Assembly: GCA_037178855.1 (NCBI GenBank)
Contig: JASJZC010000006.1
Location: forward strand, 2,108,001 to 2,172,000
Source: Oscheius sp. JU75
Taxonomy: Eukaryota; Nematoda; Chromadorea; Rhabditida; Rhabditidae
Length of the DNA: 64,000 bases
Reading direction: 5' to 3'
The notes under the pieces: generated by a model
What the model saw: the letters and a program-made list of their open reading frames with translations, nothing else
The model's database searches: none
Told to the model about the DNA's origin: nothing
Shown: in pieces, positions 55,093 through 64,000 of the stretch
Layout of the letters: each line of letters starts with the position of its first letter
Numbering within the stretch: position 1 is the stretch's first letter
Made by a program: the position numbers and the translations under genes

Positions 55093-56183
55093 CTATGCAA
55101 GGTTAGAAGTACGCTCCTGACGCAAACTGCTCCCCGAAGGATTAACTCTGACAGAAAAGAGACGAGCTTTCTTTTTCTCAGGCTGCAAGAGACCAGAAAT
55201 GCAGTAGCACGTGAGCAAAGAACTGTAAAGACCGTAGTAATCTTCCGTTGATTGAAGAAGCTGAAGTTTGCACCTTGTGCCCGAGTCAACCTACTTTGTA
55301 CAGAAGAAGTTTGTAAATGCCGTTTATGGTAGAGTGATCGTTTAAGAAAGAAAAGAACGCGCCGGCTTGACTTGGATAGTAGGTATAGGCAAAACTTACG
55401 GACATGATGTATAACTGCCTCGAAATGAACAGGAAAACGATAAGTGACTGGAAGGAGTTTTGGCGTTAGACAGTATGTATACCTTGTAAAATAGTCCTCT
55501 AGACATCTTCTTGATTCCCCTCGTCACGATGGCCGAATGTTCTTTATCGGATTTCATTTTTCCTATGACTGAATAGCAGTAGAGATGGATTAAAAACACT
55601 GTCAAGTGGAAGACTGATGGACCGTAGAAAAAGAGGTAGAAAGACTGAAAATGAGAAAGTGTCAGTAACAGCGAGACAGTAAGACAGAGGGACAGAGAGA
55701 GAGTCTGAGAGACAATGTACTGACCAGTGAAGTGTTGTCCAGGTTCCCAAAGGTGTCTATGTACTGAATGTAACAAACCACACTGCCTACGAGGATAAGA
55801 CTGATTAAACATAGAACCTCCCAAAATTTCTGCTTCACGACCATATGCTTCCAGTAGAGTGAAAAGAGTGTGACCAGAGTGAGGTCCAAGATAATAAACT
55901 CTTCATATACACATGTCACAATTTTCTTGATCAACCAAATACCACTTTCGGGGGCATGTACCGGCCTTACTAATATTGCATGAAGATACCTAATAATCTC
56001 AATAAGGAATATCCAGGTCGACTGTCCAATGACAGCTCGTTGAAAGTTGCTTTTTCGTGTCTTCCTGGTCATAAGTATGTATATCATTGCCAAATTTATG
56101 GCTAGAACGTAGACAATAGTCCGAAAATCTTCCATAATTATGTACCCGAAGAAGACAGAGAATGTTGTAAGCAGAGACGGCAT
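55093..56183 (-). CDS. Seven-transmembrane chemoreceptor-like protein (best-preserved copy)
   Basis: Four exons close in phase: 55725-56183, 55483-55644, 55295-55447, 55093-55260, giving 313 residues. Hydrophobic helices include TIVYVLAINLAMIYILM, VCLISLILVGSVVCYI-like and SLIVFLFISRQLYIMS; the last reads DYYGLYSSLLTCYCISGLLQ before a basic tail (KKKARLFSVRV). Intracellular loop 3 has VTRGIKKMSRGLFYK. It is a complete member of the local family of five, likely a chemosensory GPCR, class unresolved. The start follows TTTGCAG, which may be a trans-splice acceptor. Intron 1 (80 nt) is almost pure CTGTCTC filler; intron 3 is 34 nt. Confidence 0.8.
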
Positions 56184-56349
56184 TCTGCAAAGAGCTGTGC
56201 TAGAAGAGTACGAAAGTCTGGTCTGGTAATGCACCTGCAACTGGTTGAGTATTCCGAAGGTTCGTTCATTTCGTCTCTCGAACCTTAAGCTCGAAACTGT
56301 CCAGCAGCTAGCGCTGTCTCGATCTCTGTCTTTCTGTCTCTCTGCCTCT

Positions 56350-56860
56350 TTAGCCAGCCTCCTTCTTTTTCTACGGTCCGTCAGTCTTCCACATGACCAT
56401 CTTTCTAATCCACTTCTACTGTTATTCAGTCATTAGAAAAATGAAATCCAATAAAGAACACTCGACGGTCGTTACCAGAGGAATCAAAAAAATGTCACAA
56501 GGACTCTTTTTCAAGGTATCTTAACTTTTCCTGCCCGAAACTCTCTCTGGTCTCTCATTATATTTATACTGAGGCAGCTATATAAAGATGCACTAGAATA
56601 TGCACACGTCAAACCAAATTAATGCCGGTTTTGCCTTTTTGGATGCTTATTCAACAATCAATAGAGTATATCAACTGCTTTTCGTCAAGTTAGGTTTGAT
56701 TTGGGGCGTAGAAAACCCTAAGTTCTAGCTCCTCAGCTCGACGGAAGACTACTACGGTCTTTACAGTTCATTGCTTATCTGATACTTTCTGGTCTCTTGC
56801 AGTCGGTGAAGAAGAAAACTGCTCGTCACTTCTCTGTCAGAGTTAACTCTTCGGGAAGTA
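56350..56860 (+). pseudogene. Receptor pseudogene (two exons left)
   Basis: Exon 56353-56514 reads SFFFYGPSVFHMTIFLIHFY through VVTRGIKKMSQGLFFK with a GTATCT donor and is nearly identical in DNA to 53582-53741. The middle exon is lost. A last-exon remnant near 56740 reads EDYYGLYSSLLI followed by a TGA. It is head-to-head with the intact minus-strand copy that starts at 56183. Confidence 0.75.
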
Positions 56861-58156
56861 CTTTGGGTCAGGAACGAGCTTTTAACCGTGCATAGTATAG
56901 TGTATTGGAAAGTTCAGACTTAGGGACGATACTAAAATAGCTGAAAATATTCCACAGATAGTTTGAGCCAGTTCCACTCTTTTTACCAAAGTACAATGAG
57001 AATCCCGTCTTTAGTAGACTGTTTTAGGACAGCCAATCCTTAATAGACGCTGGTCGTTATCTGTTCGAGTTGTTACGTTATTTTGAAGCGCACCTAGCTG
57101 AACTAATAAAACTGGTGGGATTATATGCTAACTTCGAAACAAACAACGTTTTGTCGTTTGTTTTGCGTGTGTTTTCGGTAATCTTATGTTATTCATGTCA
57201 GATAATGCTCGACAATACACCGTACCTATCTTACGGCCATATTTGATGTTGTTATACCCTAGGCGTGAAATAATAGTAATGATTGTCACAGGTGATGCTC
57301 GGATACAGCAGAGGACGTACGTTTTTTTAGGGGGGCTGGAAAACGTACGCCATAAAAAAAATTAGAAACTGCCAACGAAGTTTTGTTGTATATTGAGCAT
57401 TTCACATTTTAACATTGAACATTTTCGCAGAAACCGATTGTATTCATATGTTTTGAACTTTTTTGAGTAGTAGTGACAGAGAGACTCGGTATGGACCGTA
57501 TCGTTGGGATTATGGGCTCTTTTGTAGAGAGAAGCTTTGCCGATGCCCCATCAGGATTCATGGCAGATAGATGATGATCCAGTCAAGCTACCGTAACGGG
57601 AGCCATGTTCTTCCAGAGACGCATCTCCTAAACTGACTCTACTTTGAGTTGACTTGCAAATAGTTATTGCTGTCACAAAGTAACTGATAAATTGGCAATT
57701 AGGGCTTCAGACAGATACACACGCACAGACTTTAGAAACTAGATGAAGCCACTGGAAGCCTTTCGTTATTACGAAGCAGCGCAGCCGCCAATGCAAACTG
57801 AAGGCAAACAACACGACGGCTGGTTATTCCACTCTAGCTCTGGGTTTTATGCTCGGCTTGAAACATACATGTTTTGTAGTCAACCAAAAAGATTCGTAGC
57901 TTTCTTCTCCTGCTCATTGCGAATCTCAACCCTTTTGAATGTTTACTATGCAGTTTGCCAAAAAAAAAAAATTACAACTACCAGACATATAAGCAGTAAA
58001 CTTGCAACTGTGATTCAATTCATGAAGACCTTGTAACAATAAATGGAAAATCGGCTCATAATATGCCAAAGCTAAAAATGATCACGTAATCGAGGTTCGG
58101 TGTAGAAGCTGGCCATTAGGGATAATCTTCCCAAAAAACTGATATTTCTACCCCGT
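56861..58156. other. Gene-free stretch
   Basis: No supported gene; the ORF at 57743-58036 has no family or splice support. The segment 57600-57735 is a diverged reverse complement of 47786-47910 (shared GAAGCCCTAATTGCCAATTT and GTCAGTTTGGGAGATGCGTC-type blocks). A small hairpin with ACGTACG ends lies near 57315-57350. Confidence 0.55.
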
Positions 58157-58415
58157 CTAGATGAGGGTGAGCTGAAGAGAGTCGATGACGCGACGAATAT
58201 CACTAAATTTAGTTAGAGTCTGGAGTGTTTTGCTAGCTAGATACTTGGTCACGACCAGCAGTTACAAGATACAGAATCATGGAGCGGAGAGTCACTTTGG
58301 GTCCGATAATGAGACAGCCCTTTTTTGTGACCGGTATGCCTTTCTTGTCCAGCTCCATTGGGTCGAGCATACCGAAAATCATGGCCAGTCCACGATCCTC
58401 ATTGACGATGATCTC
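58157..58415 (-). pseudogene. Peroxiredoxin-6-like C-terminal fragment
   Basis: Exon 58245-58415 reads EIIVNEDRGLAMIFGMLDP then KKGIPVTKKGCLIIGP and YLVTAGRDQ. Exon 58157-58219 reads FSDIRRVIDSLQLT. This matches the C-terminal half of 1-Cys peroxiredoxins of the Prdx6 type (GMLDP, GxPVT, FxFGP, GR, DSLQLT). The N-terminal half with the peroxidatic Cys (FTPVCTTE region) was not found up to the window end. A TAG (58416-58418) sits directly before the first exon; it can be a splice acceptor CCCTAG or a premature stop. The two pieces are separated by a 25-nt putative intron. It is most likely a truncated copy. Confidence 0.65.
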
Positions 58416-58769
58416 CTAGGGGAACCTGTCGGCTGAAAATGGGACATGTATAGGAGCGGTTACTATGAACTATTGAGGAACAGTAAGGCGAAAATTCACT
58501 GGTGCCTGCGATTCTGCGTCCGGTAACACTATCAAGTTGAGAGATTGAATACTTTTGAATCCTGTCAAGTGATTAATTAAGGAGTCTGTTTTATCTAAAA
58601 CTTTGTTTCTGTGAAACTACTCTGGAATGTCTTTGATTATTGCAGAACTAGAGAACTACGGTAATTTGCAATGTTTTGTAACAAAACTTTTGGTTGAAAG
58701 CAAAGAATAACTGTTCTAAAAGCTCTAAAACTACCAAAGAAACTCATTAGGACCTTCGCCACTCCAGCA

Positions 58770-59135
58770 ATGCTGTCGTCGTCGCGTTTTCTTCTCCTGC
58801 GCACCTTGGCCACCAAGGCTCCCAAGACGCCTGCTGTCAAGATCAAGGAAGGAGCCGGTGAACTCGCTCAGATCGGCAAAAAGAAGGCTCAGGAGGCTGG
58901 AAAAGAGGCTCGCAAGAAGGCAGCCGAACTGGCCAAAAACGGATCCGAGAAGGTCAAGGAAGACTCGAAGAAGGTCTACGAGGCAGCCAAGGAGGGACAG
59001 AAGAAGGCCGGTCAGCTGGGAGAGGAGGCCATCGAAAGTGCCAAGAAGAAGATCGAAGAAGCCAAGAAGAGCGGCGGCGGAAAGGTGAAGGATGCTCGTC
59101 AATGGCTGGGAGACAAGGTGGCCGGAAGAAAATAG
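58770..59135 (+). CDS. Mitochondrial LEA-like (group 3) protein
   Basis: Single-exon frame of 121 residues. The N-terminus (MLSSSRFLLLRTLATKAP) is Arg/Ser/Leu-rich without acids, as in mitochondrial targeting peptides. The rest is a Lys/Ala/Glu amphipathic helix with 11-residue periodicity (KKAQEAGKEARKKAAELAK, DSKKVYEAAKEGQKKAGQLG) ending in ARQWLGDKVAGRK, typical of group 3 LEA proteins, which protect membranes and proteins during drying. Such proteins are disordered in water and fold into helix on dehydration. No Cys or Pro occurs in the repeat part. A signal AATAAA lies near 59256. An apolipoprotein-like helical protein is the alternative. Confidence 0.75.
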   Translation: MLSSSRFLLLRTLATKAPKTPAVKIKEGAGELAQIGKKKAQEAGKEARKKAAELAKNGSEKVKEDSKKVYEAAKEGQKKAGQLGEEAIESAKKKIEEAKKSGGGKVKDARQWLGDKVAGRK

Positions 59136-59335
59136 GAAATGAACATCCTGTCTTATGGTGCTTCCCTTACCTGCTATAGCAACATTAGTGAGCCAGACAG
59201 TGACTACATTTGCAAACTTGGAGAGAGGCTGCTAGTTATAAGAATTTCTTGAAACAATAAACTTTCTTGGGGTGACTAGTTCCACGGAAAGCACACGAAA
59301 ACAGTTCAATCTGTCTAGAAGGAACTCACCTCATT

Positions 59336-61608
59336 CTCATTGTTATCTTCGTTGAAGAAAGTTTGAGGACGAGTGTTGACCTCCTGGTAAACGTCCTGAA
59401 AAACATTTCATAGTAGATAAACCAAAACGCTACCTCTTCCATTTGATCCAATTTCACCAATTTAGACAGCAGATCCAAATTGTTCTTCTTCTCCTCGACT
59501 TTAGGAACGGCAATTCCAGCCAAACGTCTTCCATCTTCGTTTTTCGGAGGCTTTGTTACCTGGAATTTTGTCTTTATAGATGAAATAACCGATTACCTTA
59601 ATCAAGTTGGCCTTCTTGGCTCTCAAGTAACTACGGAATAGTTCCCTCTTGACTATCTGAAGCTTCGTGTATCCATTGGAAACCTGAAAATTTGGATTAG
59701 GCTATCCCTCTGTCTCTCTGTAAACTAATCGTATCGAGGGTAAGAACTCTTTGGTAGCCAGATTTCTTGACCAAGGAAGCTGGTGCGATCGGAGAGGCAG
59801 AACTGAAATAAGTTCCTCCTTGATTGTTTCAACCAATATAGCTTCCCTGTCATTTTCAGTAGAGACGTCTGTATTTTTGATCAATGTTTTGCTCTCTGCG
59901 GACTCTTGATAAGTTTCGAGGAGTCCAAGAAGCTTGTCGGCGTATACAGTAAGATTTTGCAAGTCTTTGACTCCGTCAAGAGCGTCGGCGGCTTTCTGAA
60001 AAGAGCACATTTTTTGAAACAACCACAAAAAAAGGTTGAGTCTTGTAAACTGCCGTATCCCCTCGTGAAGTTTTTCTTTCTGTTGTTTCATTGTCTCTAT
60101 AAGTAAACTGTTCCTTTCTGTCTAGGTCACGTATTTTCAGTCTTTTTGGGGGATGAGTTGCATGGAAATTGAAAATATTGATGTTGTTTTGACCAGTCTA
60201 CATTCTTATTCAAATTGTCACTGACGGTAGGGCTACAAACTACCAATTATCAGCACAACCACGCTGAGCTTTAGAGGCAGTTGAAACATTTTTCGGCCTA
60301 CAATCTGTGAAATATTATTGAAATAAAATATTCTCACAGGGAGCTGAGTTTTTTTTTTGGACTAACAAAGTGCTTTTTTTGCAAGAACTCACCATAATAG
60401 CCTCAATTGGAATCATCGGAAACAGTGAACCTTCCTCTCTCGGCAGCTGATCAACTCTGTACTTTCCGCTCTGCCGGCTCGTTCTTTTCCAGATAAATCA
60501 CCCATTTCTGCAGTTCTTCCTTGCTGACAACAGCCTTCATGCATTCGGAGCAATTCTCGTCGTATTCCGACTTCTGAAAAATATTGTTTCAGGACAAAGA
60601 TAAACTGAAACTTACAGTGAAGCCCGCTCGACAACTATAGCAAATTTTGTGTCTTTTGGAACTTTGAGAGCGACGGAATCGTCGCTGCAGCGACAGGAAT
60701 TCTTGTAAGTTTCACTGGAGTCGGTTGGACCCTCTCCTAGAATCTGAAACGTAGGAATGAAAGACAGAGAGACAGAGGTACAGTTAGACGATGGAGAGAC
60801 AGAGGGAGAAAAAGACGGAGAAACATAGAAACAAAGAGACAATTGTGGCTCGAATCTTTCGACAGCACTTGTATCCGTTCTTCCACTTCCTAGCCTAAAG
60901 ATACCTTACTTTTTGTGTCGTGCCAATATAATTGTGTAATTAGAACAACTGTGCTCCATACAAAAGCGGCAAGTCCGTTTTTGATCGCGTATATATCGTT
61001 TTGCATTATCCGGACAATACAGTGATGGATTATTAGCAAGTATTTCTTTGTTTTCCTCATTACTCTTTTTCGAAACATAAGGGAACTTTTTTCTCTAAAC
61101 AATTTGGATTTAACGCCCGAATCGAAAAATTAGGTCTTCCTATCTCCTAATGTGAATTGTATTCTCCCACGTTTTATTGTTTTTTTTTAATTCATATTCT
61201 GTAACATTTTCAACTTTTCGTACTTCATGTGTATCAAAATGCTTTGTTTTACAAACTGCGTGAGTAACAAAAAAAATCATGATGTACCACACCCTTCACT
61301 TCACCTAGCGCTGAAGTTCTGTTTTCCAATCAACGTGTCCCAGAATGACTCACCACCAGATTAATATGACAAGGAGCGCAGATCTTGTTCCTACAGCCAG
61401 GACATTCCAGTAGGGCTATGGACGAGCTTTTTCTTCTACAAAGGCACAGGCTCTAAAATATTGAAATCTTTATTAGTACGTCGCAAAGATTAGAAAACCA
61501 CACAATCTCCCGCCTTTGACTGAATATTGAAGCACCAAATGCACCTACTCTTGAGTAGTGATTGTAGCCCATGAACTTTTTCGCAGACGGGCTCGTACAG
61601 CGCCTTTT
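59336..61608 (-). CDS. Multi-cluster zinc-binding protein with coiled C-terminal part
   Basis: Exons recognised: 61502-61608 (CIWCFNIQSKAGDC), 61354-61452 (SLCLCRR, ECPGCRNKICAPCHINLV), an exon starting at 60743 (SCRCSDD in one frame, KICYSCRAGFT in another), about 60577-60502 (EYDENCSECMKAVVSKEELQ), 60393-60470 (SGKYRVDQLPREEG), an exon starting at 59995 (KAADALDGVKDLQNL), then VSNGYTKLQIVKRELF, KVEEKKNNLDLLSKLVKLD and a last acidic exon near 59336. Six CxxC or CxC pairs point to several zinc sites, reminiscent of FYVE-2/RING-like adaptors; the family is not certain. The frame at 60.62-60.74 kb and the junction near 59.8 kb are unresolved, and the 5' and 3' ends are open. One intron (60471-60501) is 31 nt. 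Confidence 0.55.
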
Positions 61609-63584
61609 CTGAAAGCAGTTAGTCTAGTCAACACACTAACACGTTTGATTAATAAATTATCAACTGGTTTATAATCGGCACGTTTATGCAGTTGGTCTCT
61701 TTAGTATTTTACATGGAGAACCCCTACTTCATGGCAGAGCCTCGGATTTATTTTGTTATTCTAAGGGTAGATTTTTTTTATGTTTCTCGAATAGCAGGGT
61801 CTCTCTATTCAGGATTTGGATGAGTGTTTTCGGGTTCGAAGCTGTCATCTTCACTAGAAAACTAACTTTCCGGGACATGGCTAATTGGAAAAACTACGAA
61901 TAGCACCTAACAAATGAAATACTAGCTGAGCACTGTTACTTGCTCCTCAAGTGAAACAAAAATGATCCATGTGAAATGTTTGGCATTAATGTCAGTTTAG
62001 TTCAAGGATAATTTAAAGTTACGAGTACTGGATGAAACAACAAAGACCGTTAAATTTGTTGACTGACAAAAGATGTCTGTCAGATACTTTGTAGTGTTTC
62101 AGCGGTTCATCTAAGACAAGAAATGTTGGCATCCGTTTTGTTCCCAGCCTGTGTACTTTCACAGACTCTGTATTTGTCTCATGTAATTCCGTTTATTATA
62201 CTTGGGCGACTCGACGCCCATGTATACTATTTATCTTTCGATCGAACTACAAATCGCGGGAACACTTTCTTAAGAGATCTCTTCTCCTTCAAGTTGTCGT
62301 GTTCAAACTTTCCATCGTTTTATGTTTCGTCCATTTTACAAAATTACAAAAAAAACCACAAGAGGGGGTATTATATGAAACTAGCGAATTATATGAAACT
62401 TCATCTTTCAGGCCCTGGGCCTTATCAAAAACGAATCTACGCTGATTTAGGGCGTTCAGTTGTTTTTCCCATAGTTTGCATTGCCTAGATTAGAGTATCG
62501 CAATAAAGACTTTTTGATCCAGCATTCCTAAAGTTACTCTTATGGGATGAGGTTGTTTTTACTATGGAACAGTTTTTATCTTAATATGGTACTACGAAAC
62601 TAATGTTACGTCTCATTTCTGATTCAAAAAGGCTTAAACTTGCAGCTTGAATAAGTTGCGAAAACTGGAAGCCGGTGCAATCTCGACTTGCTATGACTTG
62701 TCAAAGCACCTGATTCTTAACTTTTGCGAACTACAAAAGGGTCCGGACACTCGCTTTAAGTCCCTAATCCTGAAATCTTTCGAAAGTGTTCAGTAGCAGA
62801 GTCAGCTACTTTGCTTCAAGAAAATGGCTAGGATCAGTAAGTTGTTACTGAGTCACTGAGAAAGTACAGGATCCTACAATTAAGGATGAAATACAGTAAG
62901 TTCTTTTCCCATCTGTTTACTTTCCCATTCGTAGGTCACAGTCATGTTGGATGACGTTCAAGATACAGAAATTGCAACTGTCGATTGTTTGGGTATTTAG
63001 AATGTCTCGGACATGTGTTCTCTTCAGCTTTGTACTTTGAATTGTTACTCACGGTAGTGATCTATTGTGGCTCATTATGATCTCCTAAACACATTTCGAG
63101 AGCGCCTTTTCATGTCCCACAATCATGCTATATTTTCTCAACCTGTACTCTCTCATTAACTCATACTTAAAGCGAGTGTCTGGACTTTTTTTTCGACTAT
63201 GTGTTCTGATACGGGTCTTGTAGAGAAAAATGCGCTGCTTACGGAGGTGTACCTCTTTTTTGTTTTATCATCGATTATCACTGAAATATAAGCCAGCAAA
63301 GTTGCTACTCCAGAACAAAAATTACCATTTGCCGAGAAGCTTTCTCGGCATGCTTGTCAGCATTGTCTCGACAAGTCATGCGCTTTTGGGCAAGTTTTCT
63401 TTTTCTCAGGCTGCATGAGCAAAGAACTGTAAAGACCGTAGTAATTTTTTGTCGATGCGATCAACTGCGTTAACTATCTCCTTGAACATGGTACTCTGAT
63501 AAGAAGAAATTGTGAGTAAGAAAAGCTTTATTCTGTGGATAGTTCACAATTTTTTTCATGAAATAAGTTCAATAGCTCTGCCAA
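61609..63584. other. Gene-free stretch with receptor-family remnants
   Basis: No gene supported; the 121-codon ORF at 62123-62488 has no signal or family support. Two pieces derive from the receptor array: 62930-63060 matches 54945-55045 (CATGTGTTCTCTTCAGCTTT-like block), and 63390-63450 matches 55170-55245 (GCAAAGAACTGTAAAGACCG). TGAAACA lies at 61950 and 62030 and TGTTTCA at 62098. Confidence 0.55.
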
Positions 63585-63830
63585 TTACGATTTGCACGTT
63601 ACAGAACACATATTGGCACACACGGGAGCAGCTGCTGCTCCAGGTCCACCAGTGGCCATTACAGCCGCTCCTGTGCAGGCACCAGTGCATCCTAAACAGG
63701 GGCATTTGTAGAAAGAGGGGGAAATCCTACCAGCAATACAGACCGCTTCGAAGATCGCACCGCCGTAGGTCTGTCCTATCAGAAGAACAAGAAGAAAAAG
63801 AAAACGAAGTTGGAGATGAGCGGATTTCAT
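63585..63830 (-). CDS. Small Cys-rich secreted peptide
   Basis: Two exons close in phase (63731-63830 and 63585-63691), giving 68 residues. The signal peptide is RFLFLLVLLIGQTYGG after a short basic start. The mature part is Ala/Gly-rich with CIAGCTGACTGA and CANMCSVTC, six Cys in two groups, resembling small nematode Cys/Ala-rich secreted peptides. A TATATAA box lies upstream (63882-63888 on the opposite reading). The intron is 39 nt. The function is unknown; the size and expression layout suit an abundantly made secreted peptide. Confidence 0.75.
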   Translation of the reverse strand: MKSAHLQLRFLFLLVLLIGQTYGGAIFEAVCIAGRISPSFYKCPCLGCTGACTGAAVMATGGPGAAAAPVCANMCSVTCKS

Positions 63831-64000
63831 CACGAGCTTCTCGATAAATGAGGAACACTGCTCTCGTACTACCATCAATCATTATATACCCTATTTCTTC
63901 CTATATCGAGAGAGGAAGAGGAAAACAAGGACCGTTATCAAAATAAAAACAAGGGTCACCGTTCCACTCGGTACTCCCCATTTCTTCCGTTCCTCTCTCG

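Noticed and set aside
55450-55480. Apparent coding continuation after GLFYK in the receptor gene
   Set aside because: It is the 35-nt intron 2 (GTATAC...TTCCAG); removing it restores the conserved SLIVFLFISR exon.
62123-62488. 121-codon plus-strand ORF with a hydrophobic start
   Set aside because: AT-rich, no splice or polyadenylation context, no recognisable domain; likely chance.

Overview
This window reads as genomic DNA of a free-living nematode. The evidence is two SRT-class serpentine chemoreceptor genes, a second array of seven-transmembrane receptors, a hedgehog-related protein with a Hog (Hint) domain and Ground-like modules, ShKT modules, a two-domain C-type lectin, short GT-AG introns mostly of 37-60 nt, and many small secreted proteins. 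The species cannot be named from sequence alone. A mitochondrial LEA-like protein would fit an animal that tolerates drying. Gene models were assembled by hand from splice consensus and reading phase. Where every exon junction closed in phase I give exon bounds in the evidence; otherwise I say which junction is open.

Layout. 0-3 kb: the end of a coiled-coil gene, a UGA-interrupted ORF, a tRNA-Pro and gene-free DNA. 3.2-7.1 kb: an SRT receptor and an EB1-like protein (+). 7.1-9.8 kb: gene-free, with a 72-bp inverted repeat. 9.8-15.1 kb: a secreted protein (+), a 5S-derived sequence, then on the minus strand a lectin, a PLA2-like protein and a helical-repeat protein, then a VWA-like short gene (+). 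15.4-17.8 kb: an intact SLC6 transporter (+). 19.6-20.5 kb: a ShKT protein (+). 21.9-24.5 kb: the second SRT receptor (-), with all nine exons equal in length to the first. 28.0-36.1 kb: a large Ground-like/Hog gene (-). 38.5 and 42.5 kb: two small secreted basic peptides. 44.4-46.7 kb: a Kelch-type protein (+). 47.4-50.0 kb: a small secreted protein (-) with a 2-kb intron. 51.5-56.9 kb: a small membrane protein, then two intact and three broken receptors of one family. 58.2-61.6 kb: a Prdx6 C-terminal fragment (-), the LEA-like gene (+) and a zinc-binding protein (-). 63.6-63.8 kb: a Cys-rich secreted peptide (-).

The most striking non-gene signal is the density of the heptamer TGTTTCA and its complement TGAAACA. 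I counted about 95 by eye (46 plus, 49 minus). Nearly all lie in introns and intergenic DNA from about 17.9 to 53 kb, in strand-biased runs. This is the core of the CTGTTTCA upstream element of C. elegans 21U-RNA (piRNA) genes, so the window is a candidate piRNA-producing domain of the kind where piRNA units sit inside genes. One run (47.5-48.9 kb) also shows diverged tandem units that each carry the motif. Further themes are introns as short as 25-34 nt, many introns filled with a CTGTCTC-type repeat, and repeated local inverted and segmental duplication.
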